Shown here: positions 28,786-38,724 of the stretch, piece after piece
How positions within the stretch are numbered: position 1 is the stretch's first letter
Layout of the letters: every line of letters starts with the position of its first letter
NCBI GenBank assembly: GCA_051747265.1
Contig: JBNJFY010000010.1
Span: forward strand, 91,694 to 155,693
DNA from: JBNJFY01 sp051747265
GTDB lineage: Bacteria > Bacteroidota > Rhodothermia > Balneolales > Balneolaceae
Direction: 5' to 3'
Length of the DNA: 64,000 nt
Notes under the pieces: generated by a model
The model's database searches: none
What the model was told of the DNA's origin: nothing
Seen by the model: only the letters and a program-made list of their open reading frames with translations
Made by a program: the position numbers and the translations under genes

Positions 28786-29745
28786 CTAATCAAAGCTAAT
28801 GATAGCTCGAACCGGGTAATGATCACTGGTAGTATTGCCGTATGCTTCAATGTATTTTTCAACGGATTGCACTACTTCGGCACTTCCCTCCACATAATAA
28901 GGCATAACCTCATTGCTGTAGGTGATATGGTCGATCACATCATCATAGCGTACCGTGGAAGAGGTGCCGTCTAATCCCAAGGTTCCGGTCACCACGGTAA
29001 AAGCATCACTATTCTGTTTGAAATTATAATAGGGGGTTAGCTCGTAACCAGAAGAGGTACCATAAATGGATTCGTCTATATCATCGTTGTAGTCTCCCAA
29101 AAAAATGATTGAAGTGCGGGGATGGTTGTTTTGTAGATAATTATACAACGATTCCGCCGCCGCTTTTCTTCGCTCATAATCTTCCCGATCAGTGCAGCAT
29201 TTGGCATGAATTACAATGGCCATAAAGCGGTGACTGCCTCCTTCGTAACTATAATCGAAGTTTAGTACGAAAGGGAAGCGTCCCGCAAAATGATACTCAT
29301 CCAACCCTTCATCTTCTCCGATAAAATCAGTGGATACATTACTGATGGTCTCTGAATTATATAAAAAGGCGGTTTTCTGTATCCAATCAATATGTGTAGC
29401 CACGTAGCCTTCGTAGCCGGTCATATATTTGGTGAGGGAGTCGATTTGGCTTTCGCTATACACCTCTTGCAGGGCGTAAAAATCGGCATCCAGCGAATCT
29501 ATGACCGTCAACACGTTTTTCAACTGTCGGCGCTCATCTCCAGGACCATTAGAAGTAGACCCAAACCATTCCAAGTTCCAGGTAATGGTTTCCAGTTGAT
29601 TATCCGCCGGTACAGTCTCCTGAATAGGAATTTGTAGCGGGGGATCCGGCTCTGGCTCATCCGGACCGGTTGTGTTATCATCGCAACTAACGATTAATAA
29701 AGCAGATGAAAACAGAATAAAAAATACAGGGAATAGCCGTCGCAT
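28786..29745 (-). CDS. Lipoprotein endonuclease/exonuclease/phosphatase-family protein
   Basis: A 319-residue protein with a lipobox (LLIVSC) and a Pro/Glu/Asp-rich spacer, then an EEP (DNase I-like) fold: ITWNLEWFG, catalytic-type Glu in FYALQEV, HAKCC, GDYNDD with metal/catalytic Asp and Asn, and C-terminal SDHYPV with the catalytic His. Members cleave nucleic acids or phosphoesters. Lipid anchoring places it at the envelope, where scavenging of extracellular DNA is plausible. It converges on the porin gene with an 8-base gap. Confidence 0.85.
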   Translation of the reverse strand: MRRLFPVFFILFSSALLIVSCDDNTTGPDEPEPDPPLQIPIQETVPADNQLETITWNLEWFGSTSNGPGDERRQLKNVLTVIDSLDADFYALQEVYSESQIDSLTKYMTGYEGYVATHIDWIQKTAFLYNSETISNVSTDFIGEDEGLDEYHFAGRFPFVLNFDYSYEGGSHRFMAIVIHAKCCTDREDYERRKAAAESLYNYLQNNHPRTSIIFLGDYNDDIDESIYGTSSGYELTPYYNFKQNSDAFTVVTGTLGLDGTSSTVRYDDVIDHITYSNEVMPYYVEGSAEVVQSVEKYIEAYGNTTSDHYPVRAIISFD

Positions 29746-29816
29746 ATATTCAGTTACTTTAAAATATGTGGACTAAGCGAAGTCGAAGTGAAGATATTTA
29801 TTCCCTGTAAATTCTA

Positions 29817-30716
29817 CTAATCCTCAATTTCTTCTTCGAGTTCTGGTTTTTTAGGGTTGAAACTCAGTACCGGTGTGGAGACATGCCGTACCACATTACC
29901 GGTGGTGCTGCCCATCATCATATAGTCAATGCCCGTACGGCCCACCGTAGCCATGGCAATTAGGTTATATTCTCGTTCCGTGTTGAGATTATAAATGGTC
30001 TCGTGTGGAGTATCAGATGATACGAGAACTTCCGTATTAACCCGACTGGAAATATCATGGAAGTATTCCTTCACCACCACATTTAACCGCTGCTCTCGCA
30101 GATTCACAAACGTTTGGGCGGTGCTATCATCATCAAATTGGTTGTAACTAAGTACGTGAATGAGATCAATATCAGCCCCCGTTTTTTCTGCAATAGCCTT
30201 TGCGAAAGGGAATATCGAATAAGAATTTTCCGAAAAATCGGTAGTCACCAATATTTTTTTAAGCGGGGTAAGAATAGATTCTTCCTCTAAAATGAGCACC
30301 GGAACATGGGATAGCCGCAGCGTTTTTTCAGCTACAGATCCCAACAGCATGCGGCTGAAACCTGTTCTGCCATGTGTTCCCATGATGATCATATCATGTT
30401 CTTTCCCAGCTTCCACAATGCAATGGGCAGGATTACCCACTTCAACTACGGCATGTTTCAGGTATTTGCTGTCTACATGTTCCCGAACCAGTGTGTTCAT
30501 GCGATCGGTCAAGGTTTCTTCCATATCCACAAAATTTTCAGGAACGGAAGGGCCCAACCCCAATGAATAAGGGCCGTCTAATTCTGAAATGGGGATGTAG
30601 GCATGGAACGGGGTGATTTGCGCATCAAACAATTTGGCCAGTTCGCCGGCAGCCTCAAGTGCTTGAAGACTTAATTCGGAAAAATCGATGGGTACTAATA
30701 ATTTTTTCATTTTCAT
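29817..30716 (-). CDS. Universal stress protein with two Usp domains
   Basis: A tandem UspA protein of 299 residues. Domain 1 (about 4-145) begins LLVPIDFSELS and carries the ATP-binding GTHGRTGFSRMLLGSVAEKTLR pattern; domain 2 (about 152-288) begins ILVTTDFSENS and has ATVGRTGIDYMMMGSTTGN. Both glycine loops look intact, so ATP binding is expected in each. A GAGG ribosome site precedes the ATG. It is divergent from the surface-protein cluster at 30949, and the 232-base spacer holds a palindrome (30814-30830). Confidence 0.92.
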   Translation of the reverse strand: MKMKKLLVPIDFSELSLQALEAAGELAKLFDAQITPFHAYIPISELDGPYSLGLGPSVPENFVDMEETLTDRMNTLVREHVDSKYLKHAVVEVGNPAHCIVEAGKEHDMIIMGTHGRTGFSRMLLGSVAEKTLRLSHVPVLILEEESILTPLKKILVTTDFSENSYSIFPFAKAIAEKTGADIDLIHVLSYNQFDDDSTAQTFVNLREQRLNVVVKEYFHDISSRVNTEVLVSSDTPHETIYNLNTEREYNLIAMATVGRTGIDYMMMGSTTGNVVRHVSTPVLSFNPKKPELEEEIED

Positions 30717-30813
30717 GATTACATCCTCATTGTCATTTGATGGGAACTATTCTCTATAAAGAAACATATAACCTCTTAAACGACAACCGCTTAAGGTTCA
30801 CACTTATTGTGTT

Positions 30814-30830
30814 GTGGGAATATTCCCCAC
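30814..30830. promoter_or_regulatory. Palindrome in the divergent usp/surface-cluster region
   Basis: GTGGGAATATTCCCCAC contains a perfect 12-base palindrome GGGAATATTCCC, extended by GTG and CAC with one offset base. Its position between two divergent genes suits an operator. No regulator is known for it. Confidence 0.35.
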
Positions 30831-30948
30831 TATTTGTAGGGTTCAGCTTTTTCTATTTTTAACCAATTCTAAGATTCTCTATACTGTAGAGTGCAAATAA
30901 TTCTGTGAAGGGAATAATTTAATCAAGGGCTTGGGGTCAGTCTACGTT

Positions 30949-32985
30949 ATGCCATCAAGGTATTCAATCGTTGGGACAAATACACTCGGTACTGTCTGTA
31001 CAGCAATTATCTTGCTGATCGGGTTCAATCTATATTGTGCGCCAGATCTTATCGCCCAATCGCGCGAGATTGAGGATAAAATTGAACGGATCAAGCAGCG
31101 TTCGAATGTCGTGTATGTGCAGGTAAGCTCCGATCTGTCCAAACAGGATGCCGAAGAAAAGGCGATGCTTGAGTTAAAGGAAAGTGTATTACAGCGTTAT
31201 GGTAGCAATGTAGCTGTAGGGAGTGGGTCCATAGATGATCTTCAACTCAAATTAGAGTTGAAGAAAGTAGGCTTGGATGCTCGAACCTTCTACTGGGATC
31301 GACGTCGTGATCATTACATATTTGCGTATGTAGAGGAAGAACAAGCACAGCAATATGTCATCGATCGGGCTACTTTTGCCTTTCGGGATCCGGATAGTTA
31401 TACCTTTTCCAATGCCACTCATCCAGACGAGGAAACGGCCCTCAACCAAGCAAGAGCCAACCTGATTACTCAGTTCCAGGTAACTGTTCAAGCCGAGCAG
31501 CGATCCCAAATCACAGAGGTCAACGGAGAGGTGAATGATAAATTTAGTTCTCAGACTCGGGCCTTTTCAAAAATGTCGTTGATCGGTTTAAAAACTATGA
31601 CGTTTAATATCGGGGATAATACCTATGCATTTGCCTATATCAGCCATGAGGACAAAGAAGAATCCTTCGCGGCCGCGAAAAATCGAGTTTTATCATTGGT
31701 GCAAGAGGGGGAGCGGCAGTGGAATTGGGGCAACTATTCTCGGGCCGTCAATAACTATTATCGGGCCTACATATTAAGTGATGCCTACTACAAGCCGATT
31801 ACTTATGAATTTTCAAATGGCAACTCGACCAAAGACTTACAGGAAACACTACGTCTTAAAGTAGAAGAGTTTTTCCAGACTATGGAGGTGGATGTGCGTC
31901 CTGCCTATGAAATTGCCGAGCAGGATATCGTTGCTCCCTTTAAACTGAAAAAAGAGGATGACTTAGTAAATCGTGTCACCTACAAGTATGAGGTTCAGGG
32001 ATATAGTCATGTCAACCAGATCAACTATGGTAAGGGAAAACTTGAATTTACCAATTACTACCCGAATGAACGGGTGGAGGTGTTTCCCGTCGAATTTGGT
32101 ATCGATATATCACAGGAATTAGAGTCGGATCCGGTACTTCGTGAACTAGAACCAGCTCGTAAATTCTTTGTGTCTCGACCCATTCAGGTGGACTTTTCCA
32201 ATGTATTTAAAGTCACTATTCAAGCTTATTTCGATGGCGTAGATATTACCTACTCCGTAGAAACCAGAAATTTGGTGGCAACTACAGCACAATGGGATTT
32301 TGGGGATGGCGAAACCACCGTTGGGCTAAACCCGGAGCATAGTTATAAACGACTTGGGGTGTTCCCCGTCAATGTGGTTGTAAATGGTGATTCCAAACTT
32401 TCTGATACTAAATATTTGGATTTAGAGCAGGGCATACTGAGAAATGATCCGCCTCAAACACTATTAGCTTCAGCGGAGTCTACACAAACACCATCGTCGG
32501 CACCAACTACTGCACAGCCAACTCCCAGTGCTGAAAATTCTAGCCAACCGTTAGAATCCGAGGCCTCAGTGAAGGATTCGGTGACCACATCCGGGCAAGA
32601 TTCCAGCGATGACACTTCGGAACAAGAAGAAGAGTCAAAACAAACTGCGTTGGTAAAGCAGGTTTCAGATGTTAAACAAGAAACCTATCGAGATTATATC
32701 ACCGATACTTATAAAAAGATTACGGAGTATCGCTCGCTAGGTGGGTTGTCAACAACACTGAAGCGTTTGCAGAAAAAGGGAACCATTGAGTATGGGAAAC
32801 AGAGTAGTTTGTTTGACTCTGAGGGAGCGTTGGTCATTGTTGCAGATCTGCAAAAAGGTACAGTGATTGATTTCTTGATTTTTAAAGAAAATCGATATAT
32901 CCGTACAAAAACGGGTGAAGAGATGACCAATTTGAATGAAAAGTATTCAGGGAAACGTACATTGTGGGTGAAAGAAACGGAATAA
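30949..32985 (+). CDS. Exported PKD-domain protein, first gene of the surface cluster
   Basis: A signal segment (TAIILLIGFNLYCAPDLIAQ) follows the ATG at 30949; a TTG six codons upstream is an alternative start. The N-terminal half has two repeats resembling the FlgT/LPP20 N-domain (VQVSSDLSKQDAEEKAMLELKESV; ALNQARANLITQF). A WNWGNYSRAVNNYYRAY segment follows, then a PKD domain at about 435-485 (QWDFGDGETTVGLNPEHSY). Next is a 60-residue Ser/Thr/Gln/Glu-rich linker and a C-terminal module with a predicted two-stranded end (GKRTLWVKE). It is separated from the next gene by 7 bases. The family assignments are by eye. Probable role: structural or assembly factor at the envelope. Confidence 0.72.
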   Translation: MPSRYSIVGTNTLGTVCTAIILLIGFNLYCAPDLIAQSREIEDKIERIKQRSNVVYVQVSSDLSKQDAEEKAMLELKESVLQRYGSNVAVGSGSIDDLQLKLELKKVGLDARTFYWDRRRDHYIFAYVEEEQAQQYVIDRATFAFRDPDSYTFSNATHPDEETALNQARANLITQFQVTVQAEQRSQITEVNGEVNDKFSSQTRAFSKMSLIGLKTMTFNIGDNTYAFAYISHEDKEESFAAAKNRVLSLVQEGERQWNWGNYSRAVNNYYRAYILSDAYYKPITYEFSNGNSTKDLQETLRLKVEEFFQTMEVDVRPAYEIAEQDIVAPFKLKKEDDLVNRVTYKYEVQGYSHVNQINYGKGKLEFTNYYPNERVEVFPVEFGIDISQELESDPVLRELEPARKFFVSRPIQVDFSNVFKVTIQAYFDGVDITYSVETRNLVATTAQWDFGDGETTVGLNPEHSYKRLGVFPVNVVVNGDSKLSDTKYLDLEQGILRNDPPQTLLASAESTQTPSSAPTTAQPTPSAENSSQPLESEASVKDSVTTSGQDSSDDTSEQEEESKQTALVKQVSDVKQETYRDYITDTYKKITEYRSLGGLSTTLKRLQKKGTIEYGKQSSLFDSEGALVIVADLQKGTVIDFLIFKENRYIRTKTGEEMTNLNEKYSGKRTLWVKETE

Positions 32986-32992
32986 GAATGTT

Positions 32993-34036
32993 ATGAATTG
33001 GACACAAAGAAATGTGAATGTTGGGATTCTTCTAATCGCACTGGGCTTGTTAATCCAACCTAGTTTAATGCAAGCCCAGAAAACGGATAATCTTCCCGAT
33101 CCGGAGGTGGTTCTGTTTGATGGTCCGGGACAACAAGTGGTTAGTATGTTGCAAGAGCGTCTGACCACTATAGTACGGGCAGTAAATGACTATCAAACAC
33201 AGGACAGTACGCTTTCCTTGGCTGAATTTGTTCCAGCAGAGTATATACAAGGAGATGATGGGGAATTTGGCGTGAAGGAATTGCAGGCCCTTGCCGATAC
33301 GACGGGTATGGTTTTTACCAAAGAAAAACTCGAAACATCCGTGCTCACCATGAGTGATGGGCTTTACGAAGTCCGCCGCTTATTTGTGGATGTTCAAACC
33401 AAGGGAAATGAAAATGCCGAAAATACCCAGGAATTAGTGCTCAATTTTTCCCCGGATGGGATCATGAATGGTGCTCGATTCGCAATGAGTATGACCCGCT
33501 ATGATGAAATATTGATGGAAAGCCGATCCCTGGAAGATGATTTCCGAAGAAAACAGATCATTGGTTATTTGGAGCGATTTCGAACCGCCTATAACAAAAA
33601 AGATATCGATTTCATTGAGCAGCAGTTTAGTGATAACGCCTTGATTATTACTGGTACGCGGATACAAAAAGCCGAAAATCAAAAAGAACTTCCCATGAAG
33701 GAAGAGAAAGTACCGAATAATGGCTACAAACTAATTAAACGCTCTAAGCAAGAGTACATTAGTAATCTGCGCAATAACATTTTTAAGAATAACTCCTTTA
33801 TTAATGTGGAGTTTGAAGGCATCAATATTTACCAGCATCCACAGTATGAAGAAGTCTATGGAATTAATCTATTCCAGAAATGGTCAAGTAGTAGTTATTC
33901 AGATGAGGGGTATCTGTTTTTAATGATTGATTATGAAAATGAAAATCAACCCATGATCTATGTTCGGGCCTGGCAACCAGAACCTTTCGACAATGGGACG
34001 GTAATCGAAATGGATATGTTCGAGTTGGTTAAGTAG
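32993..34036 (+). CDS. Secreted SnoaL/NTF2-like protein, paralogue of the protein at 3701
   Basis: A 347-residue exported protein with a signal peptide ending near LMQAQ. Residues about 185-320 match the 404-residue protein at 3701: GYLERFRTAYNKKD, ALIITGT, SKQEYISNL, SSYSDEGYLFLMIDYENE and a final VRAWQPEP. The N-terminal halves also align (LFDGPGQQ with ITDGVDRF; LVLNFSPDG with LALTFALDG). It lacks the C-terminal membrane segment and collagen-like tail of the other copy. It sits between the PKD protein and an unrecognised protein in one transcript. Function unknown, but both copies neighbour a giant T9SS protein. Confidence 0.78.
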   Translation: MNWTQRNVNVGILLIALGLLIQPSLMQAQKTDNLPDPEVVLFDGPGQQVVSMLQERLTTIVRAVNDYQTQDSTLSLAEFVPAEYIQGDDGEFGVKELQALADTTGMVFTKEKLETSVLTMSDGLYEVRRLFVDVQTKGNENAENTQELVLNFSPDGIMNGARFAMSMTRYDEILMESRSLEDDFRRKQIIGYLERFRTAYNKKDIDFIEQQFSDNALIITGTRIQKAENQKELPMKEEKVPNNGYKLIKRSKQEYISNLRNNIFKNNSFINVEFEGINIYQHPQYEEVYGINLFQKWSSSSYSDEGYLFLMIDYENENQPMIYVRAWQPEPFDNGTVIEMDMFELVK

Positions 34037-34074
34037 GATGGCTTTTTAGCGGTTGAATGTAATTAGGATGGTAC

Positions 34075-35481
34075 ATGCGGGGATACGATAATGAGTGCTA
34101 TGATTTTTTCCTGAAATGTAGGATAACTACATATTTACTGATTGTTGTATTCTTTTTTCCGGTTCAGTTACTAGCTGGGGTAGATCATCATTCAGTTGGA
34201 CAGAGGGATTTAGCCAGCGCCTCTTACTCTCTTGATTTACTTGGAAAGGCCGCCTCTCATTGGGTTGCACACTATGATTCTCGCTTAGAGCAAGGTTCCG
34301 ACTCCGATTCTTACTTAATAGGGACGGTCACCAGTTGGATATACAACAAGGATAGCGGTCAACACAAATTGCGTGTTTACCAAACTTCTTCTGGAGATAT
34401 CTATGATATAGGGTATCAGCTTCTTCCTCATGAACAGCGAGCTACATTAGAGACCTCTCAACAATACGCGGTTCAACTTACCGAACGTATGGTATGGGCT
34501 ATCCAGAGTTCCTATTCCAAATATACAGAAACCATTTTATCCGACACTGGCGTTGAGTTGCAATCCAATGTCGGTCATACTGCTTCGGAACAGGCTTTGT
34601 GGTTACATAAGGAAATTGATCGATCGGAATATCCACTCAGTTTAGATATTTCAACCAATGACGAGGGGAAAACCTGGATAATTTCAGTAGGATATCCAGA
34701 TGGGAAGGAGATAGCACTACAGATTAAACCTAGTTTAGCAACCGTATCCAACGGTCAGTCAAATCTATATCGCGAGAAGTTGATTGAGCAATTAACCAGT
34801 AAAGGTGATTCGAAAGTAACCGATAATGGATTAGCGGAAAGGGAAGAGGCTTGGGAACATTTATATAATATCAATTGGACAGATCATGAAATGACATGGG
34901 CACTGCCCGAGCATAATCCACACAAAAATGCGGGAAAGTTGGTCAGGGATAAAGAGGGCCAACTTATGATTCCAGCTGAAACAGTGAAGGCCGATAGTCT
35001 ACAATTGCTACGCCATCACTATTTTTGGTCAACCTTAACCTTCCCCGACTCAGCTAAGTGGGAACAGCAGAAGGACTTAGCAGCTATACCTACTCGGTGG
35101 ATATTTGAGGAAAATGATTATCCTCAATATTCTCAATCAATGCGGATGAGTATAAAAAATGTGCTATCTGTAGCTCCGGTAGGTACGCCTGTATATTATG
35201 GAATAGAGCGATATGAAAAGAATGAAGGGCAAGATAGTGTAACGGTGACCGGCGTGCTTAACATTTTGGACAAAGACTTACAAATTGAGCACGCTTTTCG
35301 AATTGAAGATATTTTTGCGGTGCAATCGCGAAATCAAACGTGGACCTGGGTGCACAGTTCGTTACGCGCGGTGTTGGCTGTGCGGTTAGACAATGTAAAT
35401 AATGCATTTTATGAACAGGATCGATCTCGACCGAAAACCAAATTCAATCGGAAGTTTAAAATTAAAATAGATAGGGAGTAG
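34075..35481 (+). CDS. Exported protein of unknown family, 468 residues
   Basis: I do not recognise this family. A signal peptide (LLIVVFFFPVQLLAG) leads into a region of mixed alpha-beta character: SYSLDLLGKAASHWVAHYDSRL, YQLLPHEQRATLETSQQYAVQLTERMVWAI, later LLRHHYFWSTLTFPDS, and a basic C-terminus (RSRPKTKFNRKFKIKIDRE). There is no lipobox or obvious catalytic motif. It is third in the co-directional run, 38 bases after the SnoaL-like gene and 171 before the PEGA gene, so it likely belongs to the same envelope system. Confidence 0.65.
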   Translation: MRGYDNECYDFFLKCRITTYLLIVVFFFPVQLLAGVDHHSVGQRDLASASYSLDLLGKAASHWVAHYDSRLEQGSDSDSYLIGTVTSWIYNKDSGQHKLRVYQTSSGDIYDIGYQLLPHEQRATLETSQQYAVQLTERMVWAIQSSYSKYTETILSDTGVELQSNVGHTASEQALWLHKEIDRSEYPLSLDISTNDEGKTWIISVGYPDGKEIALQIKPSLATVSNGQSNLYREKLIEQLTSKGDSKVTDNGLAEREEAWEHLYNINWTDHEMTWALPEHNPHKNAGKLVRDKEGQLMIPAETVKADSLQLLRHHYFWSTLTFPDSAKWEQQKDLAAIPTRWIFEENDYPQYSQSMRMSIKNVLSVAPVGTPVYYGIERYEKNEGQDSVTVTGVLNILDKDLQIEHAFRIEDIFAVQSRNQTWTWVHSSLRAVLAVRLDNVNNAFYEQDRSRPKTKFNRKFKIKIDRE

Positions 35482-35652
35482 TAAATCACTCTTGACCTAT
35501 TAAGCTTATACAGCTAATGTACATTTGCTAGCGCAGCTGGGAAAAGGCTGCCAGGGAAACCATTGAAAAGGAATTTTATTGATTGGAAAGCTGGATCTTT
35601 AATTGATCAGCTACGCAGGGTTAATAATCATTGAATTGAAGAAAATATCCAC

Positions 35653-37773
35653 ATGCAGGGGATTAATTCATTAGATAGCTGGATGAACCGTTCGCAAGGT
35701 TTCATACTCAGTCTTATAGTTATAATTGGTTTGGGGATGTTGCCTCAAGTAGCCAATGGACAAAAAGTCATCAAACAGGGAAAACTCGAGCTGGAGGAAG
35801 TCAATGTTTCGCCAGAATTAAATGGGTCTCCCATTGTTCCACCTCTGGAACCGAATCAGGGATTAATTCTCTTCAAAGTTGAGTATAACGACTATTTCGA
35901 CATTGAAGATGTAGCCCAATGGCTTAAGGATGGTCGGATAACGTTGCAGCAAATCCGTTTTGAGCGATCTGATGTGAGTGTAAGACCCGATGAGACCATT
36001 GCTATCAAATTTCGGTACAATTATTTGCAGGGGCAGGATCATGTAGCTAGAAAAGTTCAGATTAAAATTGATGACTTCAGCACCTATTTCAGCTCCCACC
36101 GTTTTTATAAGCAACAGGTAGTTGAGTATGCCTTACAAGTGAGTGAAGCGCCAACGTATGATCAACCCTTGGAAATAAAGGGAACACTTGAAGTGGAGAC
36201 GAATGTTGATGGCGCCGAAATTATCGTTATTAATGACGAAGGGGAGCAAGCTGGAAGCCGTTTTGTTGTAAATAAATCAGCACGGTTTGAGATTCCTATT
36301 GGTACGTATCAGGTGCTTGCCCGAAAGTCGGATTATGAAGATGCGCAAATTCCCAGTGTGCAAGTACGTAAAGATGAAACGGTTACGCGCACCATTGAGA
36401 TGGAAAAAGAAGTAACCGCAAGTGCCAGCACAACAGCAAATTATAGTCGCGTCACTTTTTCAACAAATGTAGATCGGGCTGTGGTGGCCGTGATTGCCGA
36501 AGATGGCACCCAAAAACAATTAACCGCATTTGATAAGCAAGCCACTACTCAATTAGCGCCGGGAGAATATCGTGTAATAGCTAGTTTGAATGGGTTCGAA
36601 GATTACTCCACGAATATTGCGGTACCGCGCGACTCTTCTTTTACTGAAGATATTCGATTGGTAAAAACGGGTAATTTGGAAAGTTTGGAAATTGTAAGTC
36701 AGCCTCGTGGTGCCAAGGTTACTATCAATGGTGAAGACAAAGGAAAAACGCCACTAACGTTAAGGGATCTTGAACGCAAGCCTTATGAGATAACGCTAGA
36801 AAAAGAAAATTATAAGACTTATAAAGAAGAAGTCGATTTTGCCATTCGCAATTCCTATACCCTTAATCACCAACTAAAAGACTCCTACATTCGAGTTACC
36901 ACACGACCTTCGGGTGCCAAAGTATTCATCGATGGAGAAGAAGTAGGTAACACGCCATACAATCAAAGTAACCCAGAGTGGAAAGAGTACACTGTTCGGG
37001 TTGAAAAAGAATTGTATGAACCAATTGAGGAGACGGTAAATCTGGCTGAAGTAGGTGGATTTAGTATCAACCAAGACCTGGAGAAAAGAGTCTCTAATGT
37101 CACTTTGGCTTCATCAGATAGCCCGGTGCCGTTAGATATAACCATAAATGGTCAAGGTGTTACCAAGACATTTGAGCGCTCACCGCTTACTGAGGTTGAC
37201 CTCCCCTATGGAAATTATGATGTAGTGATTGAACGTCCCGGGTTTAAATCAATTGAAACCTCCATGTTTGTGGATGATCAGGATTTCAATTTCAATTATG
37301 AAATCGAGAACAAGAAAAAAGGCGTAGCCATTTTGTTGTCTACTTTGATTCCAGGGGCTGGTCAGTATTATTGGGGGCACAGTGGCCGGGGTACCTTAAC
37401 CTTGTTGGTGGAAGCCGCTGCCATAGGTGGAACTGTTTACTTTTTAGGGGATTATCAAACCAAACGTGATGGTTATCAAGAAGCCCGTCAAACCTATCTG
37501 AATGCAACGGACCAAAACGCAATTAATGCCGCTGCCCAAGAGATGGATGCTGCTTATGATGATATGTTGACCAGTAAAGATTACATGTTGACGGCCATAT
37601 CAGTGGCTGCGGGTACTTATGCGTTGAATATTTTGGACCGCCTGCTGATAGAATCTCCCAGTCGAATTATTAAAAAAGCCAACAGCCAAACGGATTTAGA
37701 AGGAGAAGCGGATATCGCTGAATTTTCTTTGCGTCCTACGGGAAATGGGCTGGCTTTACGAGTGAATTTCTAA
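35653..37773 (+). CDS. PEGA-domain envelope protein with C-terminal membrane region
   Basis: A 706-residue exported protein. After the signal peptide (to about VANGQ) comes an N-terminal beta domain, then five PEGA-like repeats beginning near residues 178, 262, 343, 412 and 480; the third and fourth are canonical (QPRGAKVTINGEDKGKTPL and RPSGAKVFIDGEEVGNTP). From about 557 a membrane module resembling DUF5683 follows (LSTLIPGAGQYYWGHSGRGTL, then MLTAISVAAGTYALNILDRLL). PEGA repeats are extracytoplasmic adaptors, often in S-layer or signalling proteins. The protein probably anchors or organises the neighbouring secreted proteins. The lipoprotein gene starts 18 bases later. Confidence 0.8.
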   Translation: MQGINSLDSWMNRSQGFILSLIVIIGLGMLPQVANGQKVIKQGKLELEEVNVSPELNGSPIVPPLEPNQGLILFKVEYNDYFDIEDVAQWLKDGRITLQQIRFERSDVSVRPDETIAIKFRYNYLQGQDHVARKVQIKIDDFSTYFSSHRFYKQQVVEYALQVSEAPTYDQPLEIKGTLEVETNVDGAEIIVINDEGEQAGSRFVVNKSARFEIPIGTYQVLARKSDYEDAQIPSVQVRKDETVTRTIEMEKEVTASASTTANYSRVTFSTNVDRAVVAVIAEDGTQKQLTAFDKQATTQLAPGEYRVIASLNGFEDYSTNIAVPRDSSFTEDIRLVKTGNLESLEIVSQPRGAKVTINGEDKGKTPLTLRDLERKPYEITLEKENYKTYKEEVDFAIRNSYTLNHQLKDSYIRVTTRPSGAKVFIDGEEVGNTPYNQSNPEWKEYTVRVEKELYEPIEETVNLAEVGGFSINQDLEKRVSNVTLASSDSPVPLDITINGQGVTKTFERSPLTEVDLPYGNYDVVIERPGFKSIETSMFVDDQDFNFNYEIENKKKGVAILLSTLIPGAGQYYWGHSGRGTLTLLVEAAAIGGTVYFLGDYQTKRDGYQEARQTYLNATDQNAINAAAQEMDAAYDDMLTSKDYMLTAISVAAGTYALNILDRLLIESPSRIIKKANSQTDLEGEADIAEFSLRPTGNGLALRVNF

Positions 37774-37791
37774 ACGAAGATTTTAAACACT

Positions 37792-38715
37792 ATGTATATC
37801 CAAAGACATAGCCTCTCAGCGTTCATTTTGATTGTGGTACTACTGGGATTTACATCCTTATCGGGATGTGATGTTATGGAAGGACTGGCCGGATCGGTGA
37901 TTGATATTGACGAGCCTACCGAACCTAACAGAAATAATCCGTTGGATAAAAGCGGGGCCAATTATGTAGAACCGGAAGTATCTATTACGGCGTATCTGCC
38001 CGGCACAAATACGGAAGTACCTGAATCCAGTGCTATAGATACCCATACTGTAGATTTTGCCTGGGTGGGAAGCCCAGATACGTTGCTGGATCGCATGGTA
38101 TTTCGTTATCGCTTTGATAATAGCGCCTGGAGTGACTGGGCCAAAGGTAATGGAGAAGTCAGTTATCGCTATTTGGACGATCGGGAGTACCAATTTGACG
38201 TACAGGTCAAGTACGTCGAAGATGACCAATCTCAAAATGAAGCTAATACCTCTGTATCTATCGATGCTATAAAAGGACCGGCCGTTACCTATTGGCCCCG
38301 ATCTCATGAGGTTTATTCCCCGCTGGATACGATTGATGTCGAAATTTATTTAGATGAGGTGCAAAACATTGCCGGGTTTAAAAGCATATTAAACTATGAT
38401 CCCAATAAGTTGAAAGTGGAATCAGTTGAGGCATACAGTAATATGGGGTTACTAGCCGGCGATGGAGGCGAAGTGCTTTTTCTGGAGGGACCTCATGAAG
38501 CTTCTGATGAGTATGTAATGAATTTTTTGCGTATTGATGGTAGTCCTGAAAATGTAAGTGGCAGTGGTCCGGTGGCACGTATTCAGTTTGTGGTGCTGGA
38601 AACGGCCGATAGTAATACCAGTATTAGATTTTCAAATCAATCCACTCTACGATCGGCAGATAATCAGAATTATCCACTGCGCCAATTTGTGACCAAACCG
38701 ATTGGAATTCAGTAG
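37792..38715 (+). CDS. Lipoprotein with cohesin-like C-terminal domain
   Basis: A 307-residue lipoprotein (lipobox TSLSGC). Residues about 60-160 form an Ig-like domain (VFRYRFDNSAWSDW, a stimulus-like strand pattern). From about 165 a cohesin-like module follows: DTIDVEIYLDEVQNIAGFKSIL, YDPNKLKVESVE, FLRIDGSPENVSGSGPVARIQF. That is the usual cohesin order of an averaged nine-strand fold in which a YDPxxL strand is typical. Cohesins bind dockerins, and the next gene encodes a dockerin-like pair of EF-hand repeats. It is separated from the giant gene by about 9 bases. The cohesin reading is by eye and needs a profile search. Confidence 0.7.
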   Translation: MYIQRHSLSAFILIVVLLGFTSLSGCDVMEGLAGSVIDIDEPTEPNRNNPLDKSGANYVEPEVSITAYLPGTNTEVPESSAIDTHTVDFAWVGSPDTLLDRMVFRYRFDNSAWSDWAKGNGEVSYRYLDDREYQFDVQVKYVEDDQSQNEANTSVSIDAIKGPAVTYWPRSHEVYSPLDTIDVEIYLDEVQNIAGFKSILNYDPNKLKVESVEAYSNMGLLAGDGGEVLFLEGPHEASDEYVMNFLRIDGSPENVSGSGPVARIQFVVLETADSNTSIRFSNQSTLRSADNQNYPLRQFVTKPIGIQ

Positions 38716-38724
38716 GGGGTGGGT

